Assembly (NCBI GenBank): GCA_964419545.1
Contig: CAYQQU010000002.1
Span: 105,413-169,412 of the forward strand
DNA length: 64,000 bases
Source of the DNA: CAYQQU01 sp964419545
Lineage (GTDB): Bacteria; Bacteroidota; Bacteroidia; Chitinophagales; Saprospiraceae
Direction of reading: 5' to 3'
In this document: piece after piece, positions 37,773 through 47,312 of the stretch
Numbering within the stretch: the stretch's first letter is position 1
Layout: every line of letters starts with the position of its first letter
Made by a program: the position numbers and the translations under genes
The notes under the pieces: generated by a model
Databases searched by the model: none
What the model was told of the DNA's origin: nothing
What the model saw: only the letters and a program-made list of their open reading frames with translations

Positions 37773-38446
37773 ATGAGACCAAAAACTTTACGCGCTTTGC
37801 TCGGCTTGCTATTCTCTTGCAGCTCTCTCTGGGGCCAGGTTACTTCGGAGGAGACGATATTCGTTTACCCTTTTGTTCAAATGGTCGATTTTGATCAGGA
37901 CGGCCAAAAAGACCTGGTGCATTACGCCAACGATATGGTTTTCGTGAATCGGTACTACCAGCTTAACCTGTCGAATATTGAGGTGATCTGACCTTCTCCA
38001 AATCGCAATTATCGGACACCTGGAATCCGGTTACCTTTCATTTGGCAGACCTCAACCAGGATGGTTACGTGGATATAATCCAAAGCTATCGCACTTCCAG
38101 TAGTGCGCCTAACGGCTCGGTAGAAATACATCTGAATCCCAATGGCGAAAGCAATACCGTTTATTATTCGGATGGTTACTACCAACCCAGCGCCTTATTT
38201 GCACAGGACCTGGATGGGGACCTGGAGCCCGATATTACTATTTATCCTAATCCGGCCGGCGACGTATTATTCATTAAATCCAGCGCACCACCATCGCAGC
38301 TGTTACTTTTTGCTCCGGATGGAACGATGGTGACCAGCAATCGCAACCGCGACTATCTATCCATACACGACTTGCCAGGGGGGATAGATTTTCTGAAGGT
38401 AATTATAAACGGCCAACCGATAACCCACAAGGTTATGTTACGGTAG
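37773..38446 (+). pseudogene. Frameshifted remnant of a VCBS-repeat T9SS cargo
   Basis: Two frames join into one protein. The first (37773-37991) has a signal peptide (LLGLLFSCSSLWGQ) and a VCBS/FG-GAP-like start (MVDFDQDGQKDLVHYAND). The second, in another frame from 37982, continues GDLTFSKSQLSDTWNP and LADLNQDGYVDIIQSYR, then QDLDGDLEPDIT and a T9SS type A domain (IYPNPAGDVLFIKS) to 38446. The frame change falls near 37981-37985, where adding 2 or removing 1 base restores reading through NLSNIE-GDLTF. Compared with normal VCBS proteins, repeats are few and the last repeat runs directly into the sorting domain, suggesting internal deletion too. A sequencing error could explain the frameshift alone. 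Confidence 0.75.
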
Positions 38447-38582
38447 TAGATTAACCTGAACTGTTTACTCTAAAGGGTTGCTCCTGTTCTGTCGGATAAG
38501 TGCATGGATTTTTCGGAAAAAAACCACGATAGCCGAAAGCTATTCCTATTTTCGTAGTCGGCCAATTTCAAAAAGTCACTAC

Positions 38583-40142
38583 ATGCAAATATTCCGAAGC
38601 ACTTTATTGCTGGTTGTCACCTTATTCCCGGTTCTTTTTCTCAATGCCCAGCGGCGTGCTACCATCGAACTGTATCCGCCCGTTGCTTTGCAGACTACCG
38701 AGCCGGTTCGCCTCCCGGTTCAGGAAGCCGATCCTTTTCTGAGCTATGCGCTGGCCTGGCCTCAGCCTGAGGCCCGGTTGGAAATTCGATTCGAAACGGA
38801 AGCCGGGCTGCGGACCGAATGGCTATCGCTTCGCCCCGATGCGCACGCCAACCCGGCGCTGGGCATGGTCATCAGCGAACTTGGCTTTACCGAAGGCCGG
38901 TTCGACCGGTTTCAGTTGCGCTGGCAGGGCGTGCATCCTGGCGTCGTCAAAGCTCATTTTTACGATCCCGGGCCTACGAGGGAGGCGCTAAAACCGGTTG
39001 CTTCCGAGAAAAGCTTCTCCTGTCCCTGTCCGCAACCCGACGCCATTCCCCGCGCCGGCTGGTGCCCCGACGGCGGTTGCCCGCCCAATCCCAGCCCGGC
39101 GCCTACCGACGTCACCCACCTCATCGTGCACCATTCCGCCGGTACCAATGTCTCTTCCGACTGGGCGGCCGTTGTGCGATCGATCTGGAACTTCCACGTC
39201 AACTTCAATGAGTGGTCGGATATCGGCTACAACTGGCTGGTGGACCCCAACGGTTTTATTTACGAAGGGCGGGGTGATGATATTCTGGGAGCGCATTTCT
39301 GCGGCGCCAACACCAGTACCATGGGCGTGTGCATGCTCGGCGATTTTACGGAGATCACGCCGGCCGATGCGGCCCTGACCAGCCTGCGCGATCTGCTGGC
39401 CTGGAAAGCCTGTGATGTGGACGTCGATCCGCTGGGCAGCGCGGGGCATCCGCCCTCCGGGCTTACCCTGGATCGGATTTCCGGCCATCGCGACGGGTGC
39501 GCCACCGCCTGCCCGGGCGATGCTTTCTACCCGCAGTTGCCCGGTCTTCGCCAATCCGTGGCCGATTACATCGACCAGTCGTGCGACGGCGTACCGGCGC
39601 CTACGGAGCTCGCATTCGACAGCCAGACCGGCAATAGCGTGATCCTTACCTGGACCGATAACAGCGATTCGGAGACGGCTTTTGAACTGGAACGCTCGCC
39701 GGGCGGCGCCGGCGCCTTTACGCTGATCGCCACCCTTCCCGCCAATACCACCACTTACGAGGATAGCACGGTAGAGGCCGGCGAGTCTTACTTCTACCGG
39801 GTGCGGGCGCTGCGAGAAGATATCCCCTCCGAATACAGCAATGTGGTCGTCGTCTTTTTCACCACCGGCACTCGTTCGGCCGACCCGCTTTCCGGCCTGC
39901 GCCTGGAGCCTAACCCGGCCGGTGAAGTAGTGCGGCTGGAACTGGCGACGCCTTATGCCGGCCGTTATGAACTGGTCTTGTACCAGGCCGCGACCGGTCG
40001 CCAATGCCAGCGGCGCACCCTTCAGAAAGGTGCGGGCGATCACGCGGAAGTACTTTCCCTGCGCGGGCTGCCGGCGGGGGCCTACCTGTTGCAGGTGCGA
40101 CACGCCAGCGGGGCGGCAACGATGCGATTCATCAAGCGGTAA
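38583..40142 (+). CDS. PGRP-type N-acetylmuramoyl-L-alanine amidase with T9SS domain
   Basis: 519 residues from the ATG at 38583, selected because it starts with the signal peptide (MQIFRSTLLLVVTLFPVLFL). An N-terminal beta domain (~20-140) precedes the amidase_2/PGRP domain at ~175-330, with zinc-ligand candidates His183-His184 (LIVHHSAGTN) and His302 (SGHRDGCATACPGDAF), plus WSDIGYNWLVDPNG typical of PGRPs. A fibronectin type III domain (~340-430, PTELAFDSQTGNSVILTWTD) and a T9SS type A domain (~440-519, LEPNPAGEVVRLEL) follow. It would cut the lactyl-amide bond of peptidoglycan outside the cell, acting on foreign or own wall. Alternative: a peptidoglycan-binding receptor. Confidence 0.88.
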   Translation: MQIFRSTLLLVVTLFPVLFLNAQRRATIELYPPVALQTTEPVRLPVQEADPFLSYALAWPQPEARLEIRFETEAGLRTEWLSLRPDAHANPALGMVISELGFTEGRFDRFQLRWQGVHPGVVKAHFYDPGPTREALKPVASEKSFSCPCPQPDAIPRAGWCPDGGCPPNPSPAPTDVTHLIVHHSAGTNVSSDWAAVVRSIWNFHVNFNEWSDIGYNWLVDPNGFIYEGRGDDILGAHFCGANTSTMGVCMLGDFTEITPADAALTSLRDLLAWKACDVDVDPLGSAGHPPSGLTLDRISGHRDGCATACPGDAFYPQLPGLRQSVADYIDQSCDGVPAPTELAFDSQTGNSVILTWTDNSDSETAFELERSPGGAGAFTLIATLPANTTTYEDSTVEAGESYFYRVRALREDIPSEYSNVVVVFFTTGTRSADPLSGLRLEPNPAGEVVRLELATPYAGRYELVLYQAATGRQCQRRTLQKGAGDHAEVLSLRGLPAGAYLLQVRHASGAATMRFIKR

Positions 40143-40272
40143 GGCAGGGCGGCGGGTTCTTGTGTGAAAAATTGAAGATCTCGCAAATATTCCGGATATT
40201 TATCTTTAACTTAGAGAAGAGCTCTTCTAGGAAAAGAAATTTTTAGTTTTCATAGCTTTATATTTTATGGTG

Positions 40273-40302
40273 AGCCCGGTCGGCATTGATCCGGGCTTTT
40301 TT
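40273..40302 (+). terminator. Intrinsic terminator
   Basis: AGCCCGG (40273-40279) pairs with CCGGGCT (40291-40297), 11-base loop, followed by a T-run. It sits 130 bases downstream of the amidase gene in a 294-base gap that otherwise shows nothing but AT-rich sequence. Confidence 0.7.
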
Positions 40303-40436
40303 CTTGTCTGTATTAAACATTCGTTAAGATTGCAGCGCTTTATGAAATAAAAACGTTTCCCAAACAGTTGTTACCCTGTCGCCTTGGCGACGTCTCAATT
40401 TGGGAACCGATTGTTTAACAAAACTTAAAAACCATT

Positions 40437-41747
40437 ATGCAGAAGAGCTTATTCTACAAACTTGCAAGTCTCCCTTTCGTTGTTGCCGTACTCATCTTCG
40501 CCGGTTGTAGCGACGATGAAACGCCGGGCAATCTGCCGCCTGAGATCGAATTCCTCACCGGCGCCGGATTTATTGACGGCAGTACGGAGCTGGCAGCAGC
40601 AGAAACCTTCAGCGTTCGCCTGCGCACCATGGCCGGCGACAATGACCTGGCTGCGTTGAACGTTCTCGAAGACGGCGTCCGCATCGACGCCAACCGCATC
40701 GTCAGTCAGTCGGTTGAGGGCATCGAATTTAACCCGCCGCAGAGCCGCGCCGGCGTTCCGGAAGCCGCCAAAGGCAGCGGTGTCTGGGAACTGACGGTTA
40801 CCGCACAATCGACTATGGGTACGGTGGTTACCTACGGTTTTGAAATTGAAGACGCTGCCGGCAATCGCGATCTCGTTTCACTGGACATCACGACCTTCGG
40901 CGATCTGGGCGTCAGCTTAGTACCGGGCGCCGACTACGTCTCGGAAGACACCGAGCTCGACGCTTCGGCCACCAGCTTTACCGTACGCCTCGCCGCTACC
41001 CGCGGCACGGCGTCCCTCGATGAGCTGACGGTGCTGGAAGAAGGCGTTGCTATTGCCGCCGACCGCATCACCATCGCCGACGTGGTAGCCGACGGCAACC
41101 CCTACGCGCTGCTCGACGTCGATAAGAACGGCTTCGAACTGGATGTCGAAATCCAAATCGCCAACCCGGGTACCCGCAACTATACCTTCCAGGTTTCCGA
41201 TACGGACGGCAACGCCGTCGAAGTTTCGGTAGCCGTAGGCTCGGGCACGCCGGTTACCGAAATCAACGGAGTGCTCCTCAATCAGGCCGGCGAAGCAGGC
41301 ACCGGCGGCGTTGACCTGGATACCGGTGACGGTACGGGCAGTAACGACGCGGCTGCTGAATTGCAGGACGAAGGCATTAATGAAAACCTGCCCCAGGACC
41401 AGAACTGGCGCCGCCAGATCTCGGGCGCCAATAACGCCGAAGTGCGGACGCCCGACCTGAATGTGCTGCCCGAGAACTTCAGCTTTGACAATGTCAAAAC
41501 GCAGGAAGAAATCGTTAACGCATTTGACACCGGCCTGGCGCTGACCGGCGACGATTCGGCCTGCAACTGCACCGACAACGTATCCGGCGAGGAGGTGAGC
41601 GAACCGGTGGTGGCCGGCGACCTCTTCGTGGTGAAGCGCGACGATAACTACTACCTGGTGCGCGTCGACGAAGTCAACGAAGTATTCATCGCACCCGATA
41701 CGCCCGGCAACAATGACGACAACTACGAGCTGTCGATCAAGTTCTAA
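40437..41747 (+). CDS. Lipoprotein with two Ig-like modules
   Basis: 436 residues with a lipoprotein signal (MQKSLFYKLASLPFVV...LIFAGCSDDE). Two similar modules follow at ~30-155 and ~160-275: both have the phrase VRLRTMAGDNDLAALNVLEDGV / VRLAATRGTASLDELTVLEEGV (shortened here as VRLxxxxGxxxLxxLxVLEEGV) and end in a YxFEIxDxxGN / YTFQVSDTDGN strand. The last ~150 residues hold an acidic, low-complexity stretch and a short domain with CNCTDN and FVVKRDDNYYLVRVDEV. No family recognised. Lipid-anchored; possibly exposed at the cell surface. Confidence 0.75.
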   Translation: MQKSLFYKLASLPFVVAVLIFAGCSDDETPGNLPPEIEFLTGAGFIDGSTELAAAETFSVRLRTMAGDNDLAALNVLEDGVRIDANRIVSQSVEGIEFNPPQSRAGVPEAAKGSGVWELTVTAQSTMGTVVTYGFEIEDAAGNRDLVSLDITTFGDLGVSLVPGADYVSEDTELDASATSFTVRLAATRGTASLDELTVLEEGVAIAADRITIADVVADGNPYALLDVDKNGFELDVEIQIANPGTRNYTFQVSDTDGNAVEVSVAVGSGTPVTEINGVLLNQAGEAGTGGVDLDTGDGTGSNDAAAELQDEGINENLPQDQNWRRQISGANNAEVRTPDLNVLPENFSFDNVKTQEEIVNAFDTGLALTGDDSACNCTDNVSGEEVSEPVVAGDLFVVKRDDNYYLVRVDEVNEVFIAPDTPGNNDDNYELSIKF

Positions 41748-41771
41748 CGGATCGACTGCAGTGCGATAAAG

Positions 41772-41802
41772 GAACGGGGCGCGGCAATACCGCACCCCGT
41801 TC
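41772..41802 (+). terminator. Intrinsic terminator
   Basis: GAACGGGG-C-GCGG (41772-41784) pairs with CCGC-A-CCCCGTTC (41790-41802) with one C/A mismatch and a 5-base loop; TTCTTT follows. It lies 24 bases after the Ig-like lipoprotein stop. Confidence 0.75.
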
Positions 41803-41858
41803 TTCTTTACTACGGAGGCGACACTGCTGATTCGCCTCCGTTTCTGCGATTTTCCTTC

Positions 41859-41866
41859 TATCTTTG
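41859..41866 (+). promoter_or_regulatory. Predicted -7 element (TATCTTTG)
   Basis: An exact match to TAnnTTTG, 20 bases before the ATG at 41886 and downstream of a terminator, so it fits a promoter for the small secreted-protein gene. No strict TTG box is visible at -33. Confidence 0.5.
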
Positions 41867-41885
41867 TCCGTCAAGCGATTTCATC

Positions 41886-42470
41886 ATGGCGAAGCTCAAA
41901 ATCCTGGCATTCCTTATTCCATTTCTGGCCATTCCGGCGGTAGCCGGAGCGCAATGTGAGGTGGCGTTGGATATTACCGATGAATTTGACACTACCCGCA
42001 CCATTGTATCCTCGGTGATCAATATAGGATATGTTATTCCCAGCGAGGTGTTGACGATGGACGGCCCGAAGATGGTTGAAGAAGCCAAGCTCCTGTTCTC
42101 GTATTCGGAGAACGACACCATCAGTTCCTTTTTCCTGACCCTGGCGATGCCGGAACGCGACTTCCTGGTCATTGAAAGCGGCAAAAGCAACGTGCTGCTC
42201 GCCTTTTCCAACGAACAAGTAGAGGGCCTGCTCAACGTGCCCGACCGCGGCGAGTTTGATCCCCGCACCAACATGCGGCTGTACCAGCATACTTGTGTGG
42301 TGCCGCTCGACGTCTTTTACGTGATGATGTACCAGAACCTGGAGAAAATCCGCGTTCGCTATCGCACCTACAAACACACCATTACCATTCTTCCCGAACA
42401 ACAGAAGGCGATCCGCGCGGCCGTGCGCTGCGTCGGAGAACAATTGGGTTTGTTTCCCGCCAAGCCCTGA
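41886..42470 (+). CDS. Small secreted protein of unknown function
   Basis: 194 residues with a signal peptide (MAKLKILAFLIPFLAIPAVAGAQ). The rest alternates beta strands and one C-terminal helix (EQQKAIRAAVRCVGEQLG); two Cys (CEVALD near 23 and VRCVG near 182) could form a disulfide. No domain recognised. Preceded by its own predicted promoter and terminator, so probably a single-gene unit. Periplasmic or outer-membrane associated. Confidence 0.75.
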   Translation: MAKLKILAFLIPFLAIPAVAGAQCEVALDITDEFDTTRTIVSSVINIGYVIPSEVLTMDGPKMVEEAKLLFSYSENDTISSFFLTLAMPERDFLVIESGKSNVLLAFSNEQVEGLLNVPDRGEFDPRTNMRLYQHTCVVPLDVFYVMMYQNLEKIRVRYRTYKHTITILPEQQKAIRAAVRCVGEQLGLFPAKP

Positions 42471-42515
42471 GGGGAGTGGGAAATGCTGTCATTGCCCGAC
42501 AGACGCGCAGCCGCA

Positions 42516-43277
42516 TCAATGAAAAGGCACTCCGGGCGGAATGACGCTGCCGCCGGCCGGTGCTTTAACCGCGAGTTGCAGCAGGTCGGGATCAGCGGTC
42601 TGATGCTGGTCGGACGGAAAGCCGGGCACGGCGCTGCGCAGGTCAACATCCTGCGGCTGGGTGATGAACTTGCGGATGCTCTTTTCCAGGACTTGTTCCG
42701 GAAAGTGGGACAGCTGCGAAAACGCCTGATCGATATCGGCCAGGGTTTGGCGCAGATCCTCCCGGACGTCGGCCGGAGTGAGGCGCAATCCGCTCTGTAC
42801 CTGTTGGATCAGCTCCTGCTGGTACTGTTTGAGGGCTTTGCCTGGAAAGCCGGGCAGGGGGCCCACTTGTTTGAGGTACTGCACGTAGGTGTAGAGGACG
42901 ATGATGGCGTCGTCGATATAGCCGTAGCCGGCCGGCGCCTCGTCGTCGATGTGGTCCTTTTGCCGCACCAGGTAAGCGAGCGCGGCCGCCACGGCGCAAC
43001 GGAGGTGCGCCGGGCCCGAGCCGGCAGTGAGCACCTCCCGGAGAATGGCGATCAGGCCGGGAATAGGAGTGATGAGCCGCTGAAAATAGCTTGCTCCGAG
43101 CGTGAGGATGCCCAGGTTATGGGTTTGGGCCCGGTTGGGGTCGGCGGGGCGCTGGCTGAGCCGGCCGTAGCTCGGCGCGTCTCGGCGGATGAGCTCGTTC
43201 GCCAGGGCCCACCAGTTTTGCCGGTGATCGAGGGCCTTAATTTGCCGGGTAACGTTATCAAGTTCCTGAAAAAGCAT
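42516..43277 (-). CDS. DUF1232 (YkvA)-like protein
   Basis: 253 residues, helical, no signal peptide. The segment LRCAVAAALAYLVRQKDHID followed by APAGYGYIDDAIIV resembles the DUF1232/YkvA motif (ALxYLxxPxDxIPD...GYxDDA). DUF1232 proteins are small membrane-associated helical proteins of unknown role; this one carries long N- and C-terminal extensions, with a Gln-rich helix at ~165-205 (QYQQELIQQVQSGLRL). Convergent with the small secreted-protein gene. No operon partner. Confidence 0.65.
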   Translation of the reverse strand: MLFQELDNVTRQIKALDHRQNWWALANELIRRDAPSYGRLSQRPADPNRAQTHNLGILTLGASYFQRLITPIPGLIAILREVLTAGSGPAHLRCAVAAALAYLVRQKDHIDDEAPAGYGYIDDAIIVLYTYVQYLKQVGPLPGFPGKALKQYQQELIQQVQSGLRLTPADVREDLRQTLADIDQAFSQLSHFPEQVLEKSIRKFITQPQDVDLRSAVPGFPSDQHQTADPDLLQLAVKAPAGGSVIPPGVPFH

Positions 43278-43411
43278 GCGTACCAGGTTTTAGTTTGGAA
43301 AAAAGGCTGTCACGAAATTGCGCGGTTTTCCCAGAAGAAAGAATGATAAAAATCAACCCGGCAGAGGATAAAAATCAATGATCTCAGCGTCGTGTGGGTA
43401 GCGCGCAGAGG

Positions 43412-45115
43412 TCAGGTCTTCTTTGCGGCCGCCTCCCCGTTGATCAGGTGAGTCTGCAGCCAGGGGGTGCATTCGCCGAACTCTTCGAAGATCATGCCTT
43501 CCGGCACCAGGCCCGGGGCGAGGTTGATTTTTTCAAACATGACCTTAGGCTGCCCTTGCAACCCGGTAAAGCCGACGATGATACCCTGGTTTTGCAGATC
43601 CATTATGGCGTTTTCCATAGCGTAGAGCCCCGACTGGTCGACGTAGGGCGCCCGGTCCATCCGGATGATGACCACTTCGATCTCGGGCAGCGCTTTGATC
43701 ATTTCCTGGAAGCGGGAAGCGAATCCGAAGAAGAGCGGCCCGTCGAGGTGCTTGATATAGATTTTATGTCCGAGGCGGTTGATGATGTCGCCCTCGTCAC
43801 GCCAGGAGATTTCCCGGGCGAAATCCTTGAGCGGTGCGGTATGGGTTTTGTTGTCGATGACGTCGGCGATGCTTTTCATAAAGAGCAGGGCGGCCATGAC
43901 CATACCGATCGCTACGGCTTCGAGCAGCCCGACGAAGACCGTCAATACCATCACTACGATCATCACCACGGCGTCGGTGCGGGGGATGGTGGCAATATGC
44001 CGCAGCCCTTTGTAATCGATGATGCTGATGCCGACGGTGATCAGGATGCCGGCCAGTACGGCGATGGGGATATTGCCGACCAGTTGCCCCAGGCCGAGCA
44101 ATATTGCCAGCAGGAACAAGCCGGCGACGACGCCGGAGAGGCGGGTGCGGCCGCCGGTGTTGATATTGATCACCGTACGCATGGTCGCACCGGCGCCGGG
44201 CAGCCCGCCGATCAGGGCGGCGGCCATATTGCCGACCCCCTGTCCAATCAGTTCGCGATTGGAATTGTGTTTCGTCTTGGTCATATTATCGGCGACCACC
44301 GAAGTGAGCAAAGAGTCGATAGCGCCCAAAGCAGCGAGGGTCAGGGCGAATTCCAGGATCAGCATGAGGTGGTCGGTGTCGGCAAAAACGCCGAAAAAAT
44401 GGAGAAAAACGTCGGGCAGTCCGGCAGGAACACCGGACTCGGTAGTGTCATTGATCACCCGGACGGTATTGCCGGGGAGGAAGAAAAAGACGATGGCCGA
44501 GATGGCGACGAGGGCCGCCAGGGAGCCGGGCACGGCTTTGGTGATGCGGGGAAAGAGGTAGATGATGCCGATGGTAGCCAACGATACCAAAACGGCGTAG
44601 CCGTTGATCAGACCGGGAAGTTGGTCCAGGTTGGCGACAATCGCAAAAGAACCGCCTTGCGGGCTCTCGGCGCCGAAGAAGGGGAAGATCTGGCTGATGA
44701 TGATGATGACGCCGATCCCGCTCATGAAGCCCGACACGACGGGGTAGGGGATGTATTTGATATAGCGGCCGACCCTCAGCACCCCCAGCAGCGCTTCCAG
44801 GAATCCCGCCAGGAAAAAGGTGGCGATAATGATCGGAAAGGCTTCATCCAGGCTGCCCGTGTAATTGATGGCGTCCATGATGATCACAGTCGAGACGACG
44901 GTCATCGGAGCGGTGGGGCCGCTGATCTGAGTCTTGGTGCCGCCCAGGATCGCAGCGACAATACCGATGGCGATGGCGCCGTACAGTCCGGCGATGGCGC
45001 CCAGCTCGGTTTGTTCACCGAACGCGAGCGCCAAAGGAAGCGCTACGATACCGGCGGTGAGGCCACCGAAGAAGTCGCCCTTGAGGTTGGAAAAGTCCAG
45101 TTTGAGGCTTCGCAT
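43412..45115 (-). CDS. SulP-family inorganic anion transporter
   Basis: 567 residues. About ten to twelve membrane helices occupy residues ~15-410, starting FFGGLTAGIVALPLALAFGE and GTKTQISGPTAPMTVVS, the SulP signature region. A cytoplasmic STAS domain follows (~440-550, with GPLFFGFASRFQEMI and VVIIRMDRAPYVDQSGLYAM). SulP proteins carry sulfate, bicarbonate or other anions across the inner membrane, often with Na+ or H+. The substrate cannot be read here; no carbonic anhydrase or sulfur-assimilation gene is adjacent. A separate terminator lies between it and the antiporter gene upstream. Confidence 0.9.
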   Translation of the reverse strand: MRSLKLDFSNLKGDFFGGLTAGIVALPLALAFGEQTELGAIAGLYGAIAIGIVAAILGGTKTQISGPTAPMTVVSTVIIMDAINYTGSLDEAFPIIIATFFLAGFLEALLGVLRVGRYIKYIPYPVVSGFMSGIGVIIIISQIFPFFGAESPQGGSFAIVANLDQLPGLINGYAVLVSLATIGIIYLFPRITKAVPGSLAALVAISAIVFFFLPGNTVRVINDTTESGVPAGLPDVFLHFFGVFADTDHLMLILEFALTLAALGAIDSLLTSVVADNMTKTKHNSNRELIGQGVGNMAAALIGGLPGAGATMRTVININTGGRTRLSGVVAGLFLLAILLGLGQLVGNIPIAVLAGILITVGISIIDYKGLRHIATIPRTDAVVMIVVMVLTVFVGLLEAVAIGMVMAALLFMKSIADVIDNKTHTAPLKDFAREISWRDEGDIINRLGHKIYIKHLDGPLFFGFASRFQEMIKALPEIEVVIIRMDRAPYVDQSGLYAMENAIMDLQNQGIIVGFTGLQGQPKVMFEKINLAPGLVPEGMIFEEFGECTPWLQTHLINGEAAAKKT

Positions 45116-45449
45116 GGTAGAGAGGTTGTGGATGGCAATAGAAAAAAGAGCACAGAGGCAGCAACTCTACAATATAAAAACAATAGAACAGCTATGTTCG
45201 AATAGAGGGCTATTCAAACAAAAAAAGGAAAGGTTAAAAGCTAACCTTTCCTGAAAAAGCCTCAGTCACCATGCGAATCAGCTTGTGTAAAACAAGCTGG
45301 AGGAAGTTCTTTATGTTTTGCGCCGCCAGGTTAGTTTTCCAGGCAGTCGTAAAAGTTCAGATGTCTTTTGTGATAGTAATACTTCATTTTATAGGAATAA
45401 CACTCTTATTTGAGGAGGGTTCACGAAAAAAGGGAGAAAAAGAAAAAAA
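45116..45449. other. Intergenic region, 334 bases
   Basis: Lies between two leftward transport genes and contains no credible gene. It holds the antiporter terminator at 45226-45252, a second perfect inverted repeat (CAGCTTGT/ACAAGCTG, 45279-45299, 5-base loop) and an A/G-rich stretch (45420-45450) next to the antiporter stop. The SulP promoter must lie at its left end, but no TAnnTTTG element stood out. Confidence 0.5.
45226..45252 (-). terminator. Intrinsic terminator, leftward
   Basis: AGGAAAGGTTA (45226-45236) pairs perfectly with TAACCTTTCCT (45242-45252); on the minus strand the hairpin is followed by a T-run (45220-45226). About 200 bases past the antiporter stop, it should end that transcript. 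Confidence 0.75.
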
Positions 45450-47312
45450 TCAGGTAGGGATTTCCATGGATTCGGCCGGTGTGTTTTCCAGTTTTTTTCC
45501 GAGGTAGACGAGCAGGTAGCCCTCTCCGATGTCGAGTTGATCGAGGTTGGCGGGGATCACGTGCAGTTCCCCTTTGGGATCTTTGATGAGTACGGACGCA
45601 TTTTTATTGGAGTCTGCCATTTGGCGGATCAGATTTTCGGCCTCTTCCCGCGATTGGATCGGGTATTCGAAGATGGAAGGAAAATCGCGGGCGATTTCAT
45701 TGAGGTTGAGAAAATCGTCGGTGAAGCTGAAGATGTACTGCGTGGGCAGGCTCTCTTTTCCTTTCTTCATCTCTTCGGGCGTGATAAGGCGGAAGGAGCC
45801 GTTTTCGCCGAATATTTTTTCGTATTTCTTCACGGCGAACTCATTGACGTCCGAGCTGCTTGTCATGGCGATCATATACCCCATATCGAGCAGCTCGAAC
45901 TGATCGACCAGGTCCTCACTGTAAATATTGGCCATGTAAGCTTCGAGGCCCATCTCCTTGGCTTTTTCAATGCTTCCCCGATTATTGTCGACGAGCACGA
46001 CGTGGCGGTCGTTCTGCTGCAGGTATTTGGCCATGATGCGGGAGGCGATATTGGCGCCGATGATGAGGATGCCGTTGGAAGCCTCCATGATGACGTTGAG
46101 CAGCCGGGCGACGGGGCGGGCGGTAGCGGCGTTGAGCAAGACGGTGCCGAGGACGATCAGGAAGACCAGCGGCGTGAGCCATTCTGCTCCGGGAACGCCG
46201 TTGCGCGTTAGCGTGATCCCGAACAGGGAAGAGATGCCGGCGGCCACGATACCCCGGGGGCCCACCCACGATATGAACAGTTTTTCATTAAATTTCAGTT
46301 CGGCTCTGCCGGTGCTCAAAAAGACTCCCAGCGGGCGCAGCCCTACGGCGACGATGCCGAAAAGGGTGAGGGCCCGCCAGTCGTACAGCAGACGCAACTG
46401 TTCCATCTCGATATTGGCGGCCAGTAGGATGAATAAAATGGAAATAAGCAGGACGCTCAGCGATTCCTTGAACGACAAAATCTCTTTGATCCGCGACAAT
46501 TCCAGGTTGCCGAGCACGGTGCCCATCACCACCACGGTGAGGAGGCCGGATTCGCGCGCCAGGATATCCGAAAAGACGAAGACCCCGAGCACAAAAGCCA
46601 GGGTAAACACATTGAGCAAAAAATGGGGGATCAGACCCTTCTCGATCAGCTGGTAGAGGCTGTAGGCGGCAATGGTGCCCAGCGCCAGCCCGATCAGCAG
46701 GACCTGGGCAAACTGGGTCAGCGCATGTGATGTAAAAGCAACGCCGCCATCCGCTGTGCGGATAAATTCGAAAACCAGGACGGCCACCAGGGCCCCGATG
46801 GGGTCGATGAGGATGCCTTCCCATTTCAGGATGGTCGAGATGTTGCGCTTGAGCGGAATGTTCTGGAGGATGGGGGCGATGACGGTCGGACCAGTAACGA
46901 TGATCAGTCCGGAAAAGAGAAAGGAAATCGGCCAGCTCAATCCCATCAGGAAGTGTGCAGCCAGCCCGCCGCCGATGAAGGTGGTGATCGAGCCTACCGT
47001 GATCAGCCGGAGGATCGTCCGGCCCACTCCGGTGATCTCTCTTCGCTTCAGGGTCAGCCCCCCCTCGAAAAGGATGACCCCGATGGCCAGCGATACAAAA
47101 TAAAAAAGGGATTCGCCGGGAAAAAGACCGGATTCGGTGTTTTCATTGTAGATCGGCTCGATCCATTTGCGGCCGTTCTCGGACCACAAGGTAGAAAGGG
47201 GACCGACGACGAGGCCGATCAGGATCAAGGGCAGAATGGCGGGAACTTTGATCCGCCAGGCCAGCCATTGAGCGAAGATGCCTAAAATGATAATACCTGC
47301 GAATTCTAGCAT
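45450..47312 (-). CDS. Cation:proton antiporter (CPA family) with RCK-like C-terminus
   Basis: 620 residues. Residues ~1-395 form a Na+/H+-exchanger membrane domain of the CPA1/NhaP kind (ILFEGGLTLKRREITGVGRT; TGPTVIAPILQNIPLKRNIS; WEGILIDPIGALVAVLVFEF, holding the ion-binding acidic residue region; SWVGPRGIVAAGISSLFGI). The cytoplasmic part has a Rossmann TrkA_N-like domain (~407-520, GILIIGANIASRIMAKYL) and a TrkA_C-like end (~535-610). The nucleotide-binding GxGxxG is degenerate (GANIAS), so NAD binding may be lost or altered. It exports Na+ or K+ for pH/ion homeostasis. Divergent from prfC across an inverted-repeat element. Confidence 0.88.
   Translation of the reverse strand: MLEFAGIIILGIFAQWLAWRIKVPAILPLILIGLVVGPLSTLWSENGRKWIEPIYNENTESGLFPGESLFYFVSLAIGVILFEGGLTLKRREITGVGRTILRLITVGSITTFIGGGLAAHFLMGLSWPISFLFSGLIIVTGPTVIAPILQNIPLKRNISTILKWEGILIDPIGALVAVLVFEFIRTADGGVAFTSHALTQFAQVLLIGLALGTIAAYSLYQLIEKGLIPHFLLNVFTLAFVLGVFVFSDILARESGLLTVVVMGTVLGNLELSRIKEILSFKESLSVLLISILFILLAANIEMEQLRLLYDWRALTLFGIVAVGLRPLGVFLSTGRAELKFNEKLFISWVGPRGIVAAGISSLFGITLTRNGVPGAEWLTPLVFLIVLGTVLLNAATARPVARLLNVIMEASNGILIIGANIASRIMAKYLQQNDRHVVLVDNNRGSIEKAKEMGLEAYMANIYSEDLVDQFELLDMGYMIAMTSSSDVNEFAVKKYEKIFGENGSFRLITPEEMKKGKESLPTQYIFSFTDDFLNLNEIARDFPSIFEYPIQSREEAENLIRQMADSNKNASVLIKDPKGELHVIPANLDQLDIGEGYLLVYLGKKLENTPAESMEIPT

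Noticed and set aside
43394..45205. 603-codon frame antisense to the SulP transporter
   Set aside because: Highly Asp/Gly/His-rich translation typical of shadow frames; SulP signature and STAS domain are clear on the other strand.
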